A stretch of DNA of 64,000 nt from Streptomyces mesophilus (GCF_011044995.1 NZ_JAAKZW010000003.1:122456-186455), one strand, 5' to 3'; counted from the first letter of the stretch, positions 36,839-47,900 are shown. Translations and numbers: made by a program. The notes: generated from the letters alone by a model not told the origin.

Positions 36839-37759
36839 TTCGCACCGCCCGCCCGAAGCGGCACTCGATGGCCGCTTGCCCCCGGCGTCCGGGCCGCGTA
36901 CCCGCGGCGTCGCCTCGCGCGGCGTGCTCAGCACCGTGCCGATACCGGCGAAGGTGACCAGGACGACTCCCAACACCTGCGGCCAGGAGGGCTGTTGGGA
37001 CAACACCACGGAGCCGACGACGACACCGACAGCGGGCTCCAGGCTCATCAGAGTGCCGAAGACAGCCGTGGGCAGATCCCGCAGAGCGACCATCTCGGCG
37101 GCGTACGGCAGGATCGGCAGCAGCAGTGCCGCCAGGCCCGACAGCGCGAACGAGGACAGGTCCATCTGCCCGGCGACGCGGGCGACATCGGCGAACGGCA
37201 GCGTCACCACCGACGCCGCCGCCATGGAAACGGCCAGCCCTCCGAGGCCCGTGAACTGGTCGCCCACCCGCTTGGTCAGCAGGATGTACCCGGCCCAGCC
37301 CACGGCCGCGCCGAGCGCGAATCCGACCCCCGCCAGGTCGACGGCGCCACTCCACGGCCGCGTCAGGGCGAGCACCCCGACCGTGGCGGCCAGCGGCCAC
37401 AGCGCGTCGACCCGGCGCCGCAACCCGGCCACGGCCACCGCCAGTGGGCCGAGGAACTCCAGCGCCGTCGCGGTGCCCAGCGGGATACGGACCACCGCCT
37501 CGAAGTAGAGCAGGGTGAGCAGTCCGCTGACCGCGCCGAGCAGCAGCGCGGTGCCCAGCTCGCGCCGGTCACGGCCGCGGATGCGGGGCCGGGCGATCAG
37601 CCACAGCACCGCCGCCGCCCAGGTCAGCCGCAGCCAGGCGGTGCCGGGGACGCCGAAGCGGTCGAAGAGCCAGCTGGACGTACCGGCACCGGTCTGCACA
37701 CTGATCATGGCCACCACGGCGAGCGCGCTGCCTCGCAGGCGGGGGACGGGCATGGGCAT
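36815..37759 (-). CDS. EamA/RhtA-type transporter
   Basis: A 314-residue inner-membrane protein with about ten hydrophobic segments in two EamA repeats, for example GSALAVVAMISVQTGAGTSS and, in the second half, PTAVFGTLMSLEPAVGVVVG, the typical EamA E-P signature. RhtA-like members export amino acids such as threonine or homoserine. The last ~35 residues are hydrophilic. ATG 37759 begins 6 bases after the stop of the helical-repeat gene; a second in-frame ATG two codons later is an alternative start. Its place in the operon suggests export of the product or of a by-product. Confidence 0.92.
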   Translation of the reverse strand: MPMPVPRLRGSALAVVAMISVQTGAGTSSWLFDRFGVPGTAWLRLTWAAAVLWLIARPRIRGRDRRELGTALLLGAVSGLLTLLYFEAVVRIPLGTATALEFLGPLAVAVAGLRRRVDALWPLAATVGVLALTRPWSGAVDLAGVGFALGAAVGWAGYILLTKRVGDQFTGLGGLAVSMAAASVVTLPFADVARVAGQMDLSSFALSGLAALLLPILPYAAEMVALRDLPTAVFGTLMSLEPAVGVVVGSVVLSQQPSWPQVLGVVLVTFAGIGTVLSTPREATPRVRGPDAGGKRPSSAASGGRCEAEVGSSG

Positions 37760-37765
37760 CGCCGC

Positions 37766-39097
37766 TCACGCTCCGACGACGAGTTCGGCGACCGGGGGTG
37801 CCACAGCACCACAGGCGACGGCATCGGCCCCCGGATGCCCCACGGCGCAGGGCCCGGTCAGGGGATGCTCCACAGCGCACGGCCCGCCCGACCAGCGCCC
37901 CTCCGCGAGCGAGAGGAGCCACTGACCCGTCCCGGCGTCCCGGTCCACACCCAGGAGGTCCGCGTCACGGTCCACCCGCCCCGGCGCGCGGACCGCCTGC
38001 AGAGCGAGGTAGAGCTGCGCCCGGTCGGCATCGACGACGGGCAGCGCGGGCAGTCGGCCGGCGGCGAAGTCGAACCAGCCCGCGTCCCCGTTCTCCAGCG
38101 CGTCACCAAGCAGCTTCCCGGCATCCTGGGCGCGCAGCCGCGCACCGCCCCGCTCGCACGCCAGGCGTACCAGGGCACGGTCACCGGACGACACTCCCAC
38201 CGTGTACGCGGTGCGGGCCTCCCGGGCAAGCAGGGCCGTGTCCTCGCAGTGCTCGAAGGCGAAGCGGACGGCGGGCGCGGAGCCCGAGGCAACCAGCCGC
38301 TGCCACATGCCGACGTCCAGGACCTCCCAGTCGGCGTCCGCGAACACCCGGAACAGGGCAGGCAGTTCGGCCATCCGTTCCTCGGCGGCCAGCCGCCGGA
38401 ACACCTCGGCGAAGCCCTCGACACGGGGCGAGGGCCGCACGCGGTCCAAAGCCCCGGCAAGTTCGGGCAGGGTGCCGTCGACGACGGCTTCCTCGACAGC
38501 CCGTCGGACCTCCTCCTCGTCGAGGCGGACCTCGACGTCCGTGAGTGTGGCCAGCTTGCGCAGCGCCCCGTACCGGCCGCTCGCCAGGAGTGTGCGCATT
38601 CCGGTGGCGACGGCGTCCGGCCTGAACCGGACAGGTACGCGCGTGAGTTGACGCATGTAGTCGACGGCGCCGAGCCGTCCGGCCGCCACCAGCACGTCGT
38701 ACGCCCGCAGGGCCGTCGCCTCGTCGAGTTCCGGGCGTACACCGGTCGCCGCGATGATCTGTTCGATGCCTCCGGCGTTTCCGCGGCGGGCGAGACGAGT
38801 GCAGGCACGGCCGATGAGGCCGGCTCCGGGCCGCTGAGCGGGCGGCAGATGCTTGGCGAGGAAACAGAAGTCGTCCACCACTGCACGTTCCAGAGCCCGC
38901 TCGGCGGCCCGCGCCACCACGTCCTGCGGCAGCGAGGCCATCACGGGGACATGCTTGTGGAGCTGCTCCAGGACGTAGATCTCGTCCTGGTCCACCAGCC
39001 GGCGCGCCTGCGCCGTGACGAACTCCGCGGGCAGTCGGCCGAGCGTGCCGGGGGCGTCCTCGCTCAGGTGCTTGAGGAGATTGCGGTACGCGCGCAT
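37766..39097 (-). CDS. Helical-repeat protein of unknown function
   Basis: A 443-residue protein, nearly all helix, with repeating ~30-40 residue units rich in Leu, Ala and Arg (for example ALRAYDVLVAAGRLGAVDYM and LRKLATLTDVEV). This fits a HEAT- or TPR-like solenoid that binds a protein or peptide. No catalytic motif is seen. Unusually, the C-terminal tail holds two near repeats, GPCAVEHPLT and GPCAVGHPGA, then AVACGA, giving three Cys in about 25 residues. ATG 39097 lies 4 bases after the stop of the upstream radical SAM gene, so the two are probably translationally coupled. I do not recognise the family; a scaffold for the modifying enzymes is one possibility. Confidence 0.75.
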   Translation of the reverse strand: MRAYRNLLKHLSEDAPGTLGRLPAEFVTAQARRLVDQDEIYVLEQLHKHVPVMASLPQDVVARAAERALERAVVDDFCFLAKHLPPAQRPGAGLIGRACTRLARRGNAGGIEQIIAATGVRPELDEATALRAYDVLVAAGRLGAVDYMRQLTRVPVRFRPDAVATGMRTLLASGRYGALRKLATLTDVEVRLDEEEVRRAVEEAVVDGTLPELAGALDRVRPSPRVEGFAEVFRRLAAEERMAELPALFRVFADADWEVLDVGMWQRLVASGSAPAVRFAFEHCEDTALLAREARTAYTVGVSSGDRALVRLACERGGARLRAQDAGKLLGDALENGDAGWFDFAAGRLPALPVVDADRAQLYLALQAVRAPGRVDRDADLLGVDRDAGTGQWLLSLAEGRWSGGPCAVEHPLTGPCAVGHPGADAVACGAVAPPVAELVVGA

Positions 39098-39101
39098 GGC
39101 C

Positions 39102-40076
39102 CTATCCCGCCAGTGCCAGCGGACGGTTCACGAACGGCAGCAGGTGCGCGACATCCTGGTCGCGGTTGAAGCGCACCATCGCCATGCGGAGCTCGGGATC
39201 GTATCCCTCACGTCCGCGGAAGTCGGTGCTCTCGTCGGCGAGTTCCTCGCTCCAGAGCCCCGTGTAGACCGGCAGACCCATGCCGTGCCCGGCGAGCACC
39301 ACCTCGAAGACCGACTGAATGGTCGGCGGGGTCCAGTCGCCCGGCTCGGTCGTCTGCTGAAGGGAGGAGCCTTCGGCGATGTAGGTGGGCGTGAGGTAGA
39401 TCGTCAGCTCCGTGCCGTACCGGTCGCAGATTTCCTTCAGATACTCCATCGTGGCGACGGCCTCGCGCACCCCGTGCTCGTCGGACATCCGCGGCGCCGG
39501 CTTGACGAGGACGTAGCTGGTGAGCTTGACACCCAGGGCGCCGAGCAGCGCGACCCGGTCCTCCATGACCCGGCGCGAGATCTTCTTCTTGAGCACCGTC
39601 TGCCGGATGAAGTCGTCCTGCGTCTCGAAGCCGACCGTCACATCCAGCCGGGGCGCGTGGGTGGTCTTGGCGATGTGCTCCAGGTAGTCGCGCTTGACGT
39701 ACTCGGGACGCGTCTCGATGGAGAGGATCTCGAGGTTCTCCATGTCCCGCGCCCGGTGCAGCAGATGGTCGACGGACTCGCGGTGGAAGCGGCGCGGGTC
39801 GAGCGCGGATCCCTCGTTGCCGAAGGAGAGCTGACGGTACCGGCCGAGCTGGTCGGCCTTCTCGGTGAACACATGGTCGATCTGCCGGTTGATCTGCTCG
39901 GCGGTCACCTCGAAGGTCGCCGAGCGGGTCGGCAGGGCGCAGTAGGTGCACTGGAACTGGCACTTGGTCGTGTAGAAGGACAGCACGAGGTCGCGCCGGG
40001 TGAGGAAGGTGCGGGTGCCGATGTAGAGCGGCAGGTTCGGGTCGTGGTTCTCGGGACCGTCGAGGTTTTCGGACAT
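39102..40076 (-). CDS. Elp3-like radical SAM enzyme
   Basis: A 324-residue radical SAM protein. Cys39, Cys43 and Cys46 (TKCQFQCTYC) bind the 4Fe-4S cluster; QLSFGNEGSALDPRR and LEILSIETRPEYVKRD follow, the second matching the IETRP motif of the Elp3/YhcC/RaSEA group, and then DVTVGFETQDDF. There is no acetyltransferase domain and no SPASM Cys cluster near the C-terminus, so it is a minimal radical SAM core of about normal length for the group. Relatives act on tRNA or small metabolites. Here it is second in the operon. It could act on the precursor peptide or build a small group that is then attached; neither is shown. Confidence 0.9.
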   Translation of the reverse strand: MSENLDGPENHDPNLPLYIGTRTFLTRRDLVLSFYTTKCQFQCTYCALPTRSATFEVTAEQINRQIDHVFTEKADQLGRYRQLSFGNEGSALDPRRFHRESVDHLLHRARDMENLEILSIETRPEYVKRDYLEHIAKTTHAPRLDVTVGFETQDDFIRQTVLKKKISRRVMEDRVALLGALGVKLTSYVLVKPAPRMSDEHGVREAVATMEYLKEICDRYGTELTIYLTPTYIAEGSSLQQTTEPGDWTPPTIQSVFEVVLAGHGMGLPVYTGLWSEELADESTDFRGREGYDPELRMAMVRFNRDQDVAHLLPFVNRPLALAG

Positions 40077-40196
40077 GGGTGGCCCACCTTTCGAGCTGCG
40101 GGGAAGTGAGGAGGGAGGCGAAGCGAGGGGGACGAGAGGCCCGGTGAACGGCCTTCAAGTCGGTGTCAGGGCAGGGGCGTTCCTGCTTCGGTCCCG

Positions 40197-41246
40197 TCAG
40201 GGCCACGGATGCAGAACGACTTTTCCGCACTCCTTGGTGAGCTGGGTCTTCCATGCCTGCTCGATGTCGTCGAGCGGGAACGTGTGCGTGATGAACCGGT
40301 CGATGAGCGCGCCGCTGCGGGCGATCACGTCGAGCATTCCGGGAGCGTGCTGCAGATACAGATCGAGGCTGCCGTGGAGGGTGACGCCTTTTTGGATCAG
40401 GTCCCGGTCCACGTGGATCTCCAGCTCACCCGACTCTCCGAGAAATGTGACCTGCCCGCCGCGGCCCACCGCGTCGAGCCCGAACCGCTGGTAGGCGGCC
40501 TGCGCGGAACAGTCGATGACGCGGTCGACCCCGCTGCCACCGGTGAACTCCCGTACGGCGCTCAGGGCTTCGGGGTCGGTCATGTCCACGACCAGGTCCG
40601 CGCCCAGCTCCCGCGCCAGCTCCCGCCGGTAGGGGCTGCGGCCGGCGCAGATCATCCGCGCACCCCGGGCCCGCCCGTTGATCACGGCGCCGAGGCCCAC
40701 CTGCCCGAGCCCGGTGACCAGGACCGTCTGTCCCTCGGCGACCTCCATGTTCTCCATCGCCGTGTAGGTCGCGCCCATCCCGCAACAGGCCATCGCGGCA
40801 TGCTCGTACGACATCCCCTCGGGGATCGGGATCAGCAGATGCTCCCGCTTGATCATGTACTGGGCGAAGCCGCACTCTCCTGACTCGCCGCCGCTCACCG
40901 TCAGGGGGTCCTCGGTGTCCTCGCAGTGGGCGTAGCGCCCCGAGGTGCACAGCGCACAGCGCCCGCACGGGTATCCGCTGAGCACGACCACCCGGTCCCC
41001 GGGCCGGAAGGCACTGCCGCTACCGGCATCGACCACCTCGCCGGCGGCCTCGTGCCCCAGCGAGTCCCAGCGGTTGCGGTCACGGAAGTCCCAGTGCTCG
41101 TACGCCAGATGTTCGTTGCACATCGGCGCGGCGAGCACCTTCACCAGGACGTAGTCCTCCGCGATCAGCGGCAGCGGCTTCTCGATGATCCGGCTGACAC
41201 CGGGCCCGTCCAATGCGGCGACTTTCATGAGGGCCTCTGCGGCCAT
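40197..41246 (-). CDS. Zinc-dependent alcohol dehydrogenase (MDR family)
   Basis: A 349-residue medium-chain dehydrogenase, first gene of the operon. Catalytic zinc residues are in APMCNEH and LGHEAAGEVVDAG; the structural-zinc lobe has four Cys in GYPCGRCALCTSGRYAHC. The nucleotide fold is marked by VLVTGLGQVGLGAVI. It should oxidise an alcohol or reduce an aldehyde or ketone with NAD(P). ATG 41246 has GGAG 6 bases upstream; a second ATG six codons in (MKVAAL) is an alternative. The 120-base gap to the next gene has no obvious terminator. Its promoter must lie in the region shared with the NRPS genes. Confidence 0.93.
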   Translation of the reverse strand: MAAEALMKVAALDGPGVSRIIEKPLPLIAEDYVLVKVLAAPMCNEHLAYEHWDFRDRNRWDSLGHEAAGEVVDAGSGSAFRPGDRVVVLSGYPCGRCALCTSGRYAHCEDTEDPLTVSGGESGECGFAQYMIKREHLLIPIPEGMSYEHAAMACCGMGATYTAMENMEVAEGQTVLVTGLGQVGLGAVINGRARGARMICAGRSPYRRELARELGADLVVDMTDPEALSAVREFTGGSGVDRVIDCSAQAAYQRFGLDAVGRGGQVTFLGESGELEIHVDRDLIQKGVTLHGSLDLYLQHAPGMLDVIARSGALIDRFITHTFPLDDIEQAWKTQLTKECGKVVLHPWP

Positions 41247-41906
41247 GATCGCTCCAGGAGGTCGAGGAAGGAGGCCTTCCTGCTTGGCAACTTCTTGCCT
41301 GAAGGTTGGCAATCCATCCTCGAAGCGGAATATCGACAGGCTTGACCGGTGGTGGAAGCGCAGGTGGGGGTGGTCAACTTTTGCCAGAGGCAGGCATGGG
41401 CCTTGCCAAGTCAACGGTCCAATGCGCTGTCGGATCAGGTGAGTTGTCGCGCTCACGTTCCGGGCCGCCTCGCTGGGGTCAACGCCAAGGTCACGCCATC
41501 GCGTGCCGGGCGGCAGCTGTGGCAGGTGTGGCTGAAAAGCCCTCATGGAGGGCCTGTGAGAAGGGCGGCTCCGCGGCCCTGTCCGGCGGTGGCCAACCTT
41601 CCAACTTCGCACAGGGAGTCAGGCCAGGGCCAGAGCATCTCGCCGACGGGACGGTGGGGGAGAACGCAGGGCAGAGCGGACGAACTGCCGCCTTGTAGTG
41701 GCCGAAACGCCGGCCCTACGGTTCCGCCACCGACGCCGGGCGTCCTGCCGACCGGACAGGCGTCGGTCTGCGAAGGTGCCGCGGTCCCCACGCCCGGCCC
41801 GCGTCCCTCCAAAGCCGCCTCGAGACGCGCGAGGACGGTGTGCATCGGCCTCGCCCGAAGGGCGGGCCGGTCGAACGCCCAAGACACTCACCGGGGAGCG
41901 AGCGCT
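41247..41906. other. 660-base divergent control region
   Basis: Between the RiPP-type operon (-) and the NRPS genes (+). The part nearer the operon, 41283-41410, carries the inverted array of TTGGCAA motifs. A smaller inverted pair TTGACC (41342-41347) / GGTCAA (41372-41377) lies within it. The right half, about 41450-41890, is GC-rich, open in the + frame but without protein-like composition. I see no gene there. Confidence 0.6.
41283..41410. promoter_or_regulatory. Inverted operator-like array of TTGGCAA motifs
   Basis: Left arm 41283-41312 reads CTTGGCAA, 7 bases, CCTG, 5 bases, TGGCAA. The reverse complement of the right arm 41381-41410 reads CTTGGCAA, 8 bases, CCTG, 4 bases, TGGCAA. Within each arm the two motifs are exactly 22 bases (two helical turns) apart. 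This layout suggests a dimeric or tetrameric regulator, possibly looping DNA between two divergent promoters. Confidence 0.6.
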
Positions 41907-44900
41907 GTGACGGGATCGGATTTCGAGAGCGCGGTACCAGTGCGGGATCAGGACCCAGTCGCGTCGGGCGCCACGACCGAGGCGGCTGCCCGGGACGGGA
42001 GGGCCGGGGCGATCCCGTTGTCCTTCGCTCAGCGGCGCCTGTGGTTCCTGGACCGCTTGGAGGGGCCGTCGGCGACGTACAACATTCCGTTCGCGCTGCG
42101 TCTCGAAGGGCCGCTGGACACCGGGGCGCTGGCCGCGGCGGTGAGGGACGTCGTCACCCGGCACGAGAGCCTGCGCACGCTGTTGGTGGAGAGTCAGGAC
42201 GGAACGCCTGAGCAGCGAGTGGTGCCGGCAGCCGAGGCGGACATCCCCTTCAGTGTGGTGGACATTGAGCCGGACGCTGTCAACGCGTCGGCCAGTGAGT
42301 CCGCAGCGTGGGCGTTCGAACTCGACAAGGACCTGCCGATCCGGACCACGGTGCTCCGGCTCTCCTCGCGGGAGCACGTGGTGGTGTTCGTGTTCCATCA
42401 CACGGCGGCCGACGGTGCGTCGATGGCACCGTTCCTCACCGATCTGATCACGGCATACGAGGCGCGCCGTCAGGGTGACATCCCTGATTACGTGCCGTTG
42501 GCGGTGCAGTACAAGGACTATTCGGTGTGGCAGCGCGACATGCTCGGTGACGAGGACGACCCGGACAGTGTGGCCGCCGAACAACTGGCGTATTGGCGTG
42601 AAGAGTTGGCCGAGGTTCCGCAGCCGGTGCAGTTGCCGCTGGACCGGCCGCGCCCCACCTCGTCCAGCCGCCGTGGCGGGTATGTCGACTTGGATCTCGC
42701 ACCGGAACTCGTCGCCGGTATCGGCAAGCTCGCCACCGGTCACGGCGCGACGGCGCCGATGGTCGCGCAGGGCGTGCTCGCGGTGCTGCTGCACCACCTG
42801 GGGGCCGGCAACGATCTGGCGATCGGCAGTCCGATCGAGGGTCGTGCGGATGAGCAGTTGGAGGAGCTTGTCGGCTTCTTCGCCAATACGTGGGTCCTGC
42901 GCGTCGATCTGTCGAAGAACCCGACGTTCGACGAGCTCCTGGACCAGGTACGCGAGCGGGCACTGGGCGCGTACGACAACCAGGACGTGCCCTTCGAGCA
43001 CCTGGTGGAGCTGCTGAGTCCGGATCGGACGACGGCGTACAACCCGTTGTTCCAGGTGATGTTGGCGTGGCAGTTCGGCTGGTCGCCGATCGAACTGCCA
43101 GGTCTCACGGTCACGCCGCTGCCGTTGGGCACCGATACGGCGAAGTTCGATCTGTTCTTCAACATCGTTCCGGACGCGTCGGGTTGTGCGTACGGGCGCC
43201 TCGAATACGCGACGGAGCTGTTCGACCACTCCACGGCCGAGGCGCTGGTGGACCGGTTCGTCCGTGTACTGAGCCAGGTGGTCGCCGATCCGGGCAAGCG
43301 GATCGGCGGCGTAGATGTACTCAGCGATGACGAGCGAAACCGGCTCGCGCTGCTCAACAACACGGCCGTGCCGTTGGAGGCGGCGACTGTGCCCGAGCTG
43401 GTGTCGGCGCAGGCGGCCCGCACCCCCGAGGCGACAGCCGTCATCTGCGGGCAGACCGTGCTGTCATATGGGGAGTTGGAGGCCCGCGCCGGTCGTCTCG
43501 CGGCGGTGTTGCGCGAGCACGGGGTCGGCCCGGACACCCTCGTCGCGGTGGCCCTGCCCCGCACAGCGGATCTCCCAGTCGCCGTGCTCGGCGTGCTCAA
43601 GGCGGGCGGCGCCTATCTGTCCGTCGACCCCGGCCACCCTGCTGAGCGCCTGGAGTTGCTCCTGAACACGGCGCGCCCCGCACTCCTGCTCACCGATGAC
43701 GCGACACAGGCGGCCCTGCCGCAGTACCAGGCGCCCGTCCTGCACCTGAGCGACGCAGTCCTCGACGGCCCGCCCGCCGAGGTCTCCGGAAGTCCTGCCC
43801 GACCGGACCATCTGGCCTACGTGATGTTCACGTCCGGATCGACCGGGACGCCCAAGGGCGTCGCCCTCACCCACGCCGGCATCGTGAACGGCATCAAGGA
43901 CCTGGCCACCCGCACCGGTGTCCAGGCGGGATCGAAGATGCTGGCAGCGACGTCGGTGAACTTCGACGTGTCCGTGTTCGAAATCTTCACCGCCCTGACC
44001 TCGGGCGCGAGCGTCGAGATCGTGCGTGACGTCCTCGAGCTCGCCGAACGCGCAAGCTGGTCGGGCACCACGATCAGTGCCGTTCCGGCGGTGTTCACCG
44101 CACTCCTGGACCAGCTTGCAGGTCAAGGCAGCCAACTCGACGTCGACACAGTGGTCTTCGCCGGCGAGGCACTGTCGTCGGACCTGGTCCGGCGGGTGCA
44201 CAAGGAACTGCCCGGCACTCGCGTCATGAACGCGTACGGGCAGACCGAAAGCTTCTACGCCTCCACCTTCACCGCCCCGGGGGAGTGGACCGGCAGCACA
44301 GCAGTACCAGTGGGGTCACCGCTGGCGAACATGCGGGCTTATGTCCTCGGCCCGGAGCTGGCGCCGCTGCCGCCGGGCGTGGTCGGCGAGCTGTACGTGG
44401 GCGGTCTGGTGGCCCGCGGCTACTACGGCAACAGCGCGGCGACGGCGGAACGGTTCGTGGCCTGTCCCTACGGTGAGCCGGGAGCGCGGATGTACCGCAC
44501 CGGCGACCTGGCCCGCTGGAACACCGACGGACAGCTCGTCTACGAAGGCCGCGCCGACAACCAGGTCAAGGTCAACGGCATCCGGATCGAGCCGACCGAG
44601 ATCGAGGCCGTACTCGCCCAGCACCCGGCGATCCGGCAGTCGGTGGTGACAGTGAGGACGGATCCCTCCGGCCGCAACTGCCTGGTGGGCTACGCAGTCT
44701 TGGCGGACGCCGCCGTCCAGGTTCCCGTCTCGGACCTGCGGCGGTTCGTGGCGAAGCGTGTGCCGGACTACATGGTGCCCGCCCAGCTGATCACCCTGGA
44801 CCGGCTGCCGCTCTCACCGAACGGCAAGGTGGACCGGTCCGCCCTGCCCGAGCCGGAGTTCACCGCGGGCGAGTACCGCGCCCCGCGCAACGACACCGAG

Positions 44901-47900
44901 CGGATCCTCAGCGAGGTCTACGCGGACGTGCTCGGCGCCGGCGAGATAGGCATCGACGACGACTTCTTCACCAGCGGCGGCGACAGCATCCGCTCCATCC
45001 AGGTGGTGGCCCGCGCCAAGTCCCGCGGCGTCACCGTCACCACCCGCGAGATCTTCGAGCAGCGCACCGTGCTGCGCTTGGCGGAGTTGGTGGCTGAACG
45101 GGCCGACGAGGAACGGGTGGCCCTCGCCGAGCTGCCCGGTGGCGGAACGGGCTGGGCGCCGCTGCCGCCGACGGCCGCGCACGTTCTTCAACTCGGCGGC
45201 GGTATCGGCCGGTTCTGCATGTCCGCCCTGCTCACCCTGCCCGCAGACATCGACCGGCCCACCCTCACCGCCACCCTGCAGAGCGTCCTGGACCGTCACG
45301 ACGGGCTGCGCGCCACCCTGGACCGGGTCAACCCAGGCCTGCGTATGCAGCCGCGAGGCACGGTCAAGGCCGACGGACTGCTTCGCGACGTCCCGTACGC
45401 GGCCGACGAGGTGCAGCGGGAACTGGACGCGGCCGCCGACCGGCTCGACCCCGACGCGGGGGTGATGGCCCAGTTCGTACGCTTCATCAGTGCCGGAGAT
45501 GATCAGCCGGACAGGCTGTTGATCGTGCTGCACCATCTGGTCGTCGACGGTGTCTCCTGGCGCGTCCTGCTGCCGGACCTGGTCGACGCGTGGAAGCAGG
45601 CCGTACGCGGCACCGAGGCAGACGAGCCAGCCCTTACCGGCACGTCACTGCGCCGCTGGCTGCACGCGCTGGCCGAACAAGCAGCCACCGAACAGCGCGT
45701 GGCCGAGCTCCCGGTGTGGCAGGAAATCCTCGCAGGCGATGAACCTGTGCTGGGCACACGGGAGTTGGACCCCGCCCGAGACGTCACCGCGACCGTGGAC
45801 ACGGTCCGTATCCAGATCCCCGCAGAGGTCACCGGCCCGCTCCTGAACAAGGTCCCCGCCGTCTTCCGAGGCGGCGTCGACGACGGCCTGCTCGCCGGCC
45901 TGGCCCTCGCGCTCGCCCGTTGGCGCGCCGACCGCGGCACCGTCAGCGCCTCCGCCCTGGTTCGTCTGGAAGGCCACGGCCGAGAAGAACACTGGATCCC
46001 CGGCGCGGATCTGTCCTCCACCATCGGTTGGTTCACCGCCATGTACCCGGTGCGCCTGGACGTCACCGGCATCGACCTCACCGACGCCTTTGCCAGCGGT
46101 GCGGCCGCAGGCAAAGCGCTGAAGACGGTCAAGGAACAGCTGCGAGCTGTCCCCGACAACGGTCTCGGCTACGGCCTGCTGCGCCATCTCAACGAATCGA
46201 CGGGCCGGCAGCTGGCCGGCCTGACCTCCCCGCAGATCGGCTTCAACTATCTGGGCAAGGCCTCAGCCGCCGACATCCCCGAGGAGCTGCGCGGCCTGGG
46301 CTGGGCGCCGGACACCACCCACCAGGACCTGATCGCCGCAGCCGACGCCGACATGCCGGCCCTGTCCGCGCTGGAGATCAACGCAGTCGCCACCGACACC
46401 GGTCAAGGGGAGGAACTGACCGCCTACTTCGGATTCCCCACCGGCGTCCTGACCCGTCAAGAGGTCACCGAACTCGCCGACTTGTGGGTCCAGGCGCTCA
46501 CCGCCCTCGCCCGCCACGCCACCGGCCCCGACGCCGGCGGCCTCACCCCGAGCGACGCCCCGCTCGTCACCGTCACCCAAGCCGAGATCGACAGCTGGGA
46601 GGAACGCCACGGCACACTCGCCGAGATCTGGCCGACTACCCCGGTCCAGGCCGGGATGCTGTTCCACACGAAGTTCGCCGGTGCGGACTTCGACGCGTAC
46701 CACGTCCAGCTGGCGTTCGAGATGTCCGGCGACATCGACCCCGACCGGATGGGCCGTGCCGCACAGGCACTTCTGGAACGGCACACCGTCCTGCGCGCGG
46801 CCTTCGCCGGCCGCACCGACGGCGATGTCGTCCAGGTGATCCCGGACTCGGTGACCCTGCCCTGGCAGTACCTCGACCTGACACAGCTCGACGAGCCGGA
46901 ACGCACAGCCCGGTTCGAAAGCTTCCTGAAGGACGACCAGAAGACATACTTCGACACCGAACGGCCGCCGCTGATCCGCATGGCGCTGATCCGCCTCGAA
47001 CCCGGCCGCGCCCATCTCGTCCTGACCGCTCATCATGTACTGATCGACGGCTGGTCCACGCCGCTGCTCATGCAGGACCTGCTGCTCCTCTACACGTCCG
47101 ACGGCGATCCCACCGGTCTGCCCGCCCCTCGTGACTTCGGCGAGTTCCTGGCCTGGCGCGCCCGGCAGGACGAGAGCGAGACCGCGCGGGCTTGGGCGCA
47201 GGAGCTCGAAGGGGTCGAGGAGCCGACCCTGATCGCCCCGGGCAGCGCGGAAGGCAGGCAGAGCGCCGGTCAGCTGGACGTGCCGCTCGCACCCGGCGAC
47301 GCGCGCGAACTGGTTGCCGTTGCGGCGGAGTTGGGCATCACCGTCAACACGCTCGTCCAAGGCGCCTGGGGACTCCTGCTCGGGCGGCTCACCGGCCGCC
47401 GGGACGTGGTGTTCGGCGCGACTGTCTCCGGTCGCCCGCCCGCCGTCGCGGACGTCGAGTCGATGGTCGGGATGTTCATCAACACCCTGCCCGTACGGGT
47501 CAGCTATGCGCCCGGCGACACTCTCCGCGAGATCCTCGGCCGGCTGCAGAAGCGGCAGGCGGCGCTGCTCGACCATCACCACCAAGGGCTTTCGCAGATC
47601 CAGCAGGCGGTGGGGCTGCCTTCGCTGTTCGACACGCTGGTCGTCTTCGAGTCCTATCCGGTCGACGAGGAGGGCCTCGGCGCCGCCGGCGACGGCATCA
47701 CCTTCACGGGGCTGCGTGCGTCCACGGGCACCAACTATCCGCTGGCCCTGATGGCGGCCGTCGAACCGCACTTGAAGCTGATCCTCCAGTACGCCCCCGA
47801 AGTCTTCGATCCGCAAACCGCCCAGATCCTCGCGGACCGCCTCGCGCGCGTCCTGCGACACCTCGCGGGCCCGGCGGAGGTGACAGCCGCACAACTCGAC

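Noticed and set aside
36223..36957. + strand ORF crossing the precursor-peptide region
   Set aside because: Translation is low-complexity Pro/Arg/Ser, driven by the C-rich repeats; the - strand peptide has the ribosome binding site and operon context.
37766..37880. Treating the repeated Cys tail of the helical-repeat protein as the RiPP core
   Set aside because: It has no leader/core break and is attached to a large protein; the separate 50-residue gene is a better precursor. Kept only as a low-interest observation.
41349..41906. Upstream extension of the first NRPS frame, before GTG 41907
   Set aside because: Low-complexity Pro/Arg-rich translation without NRPS sequence, and it covers the operator array; GTG 41907 has a ribosome binding site.
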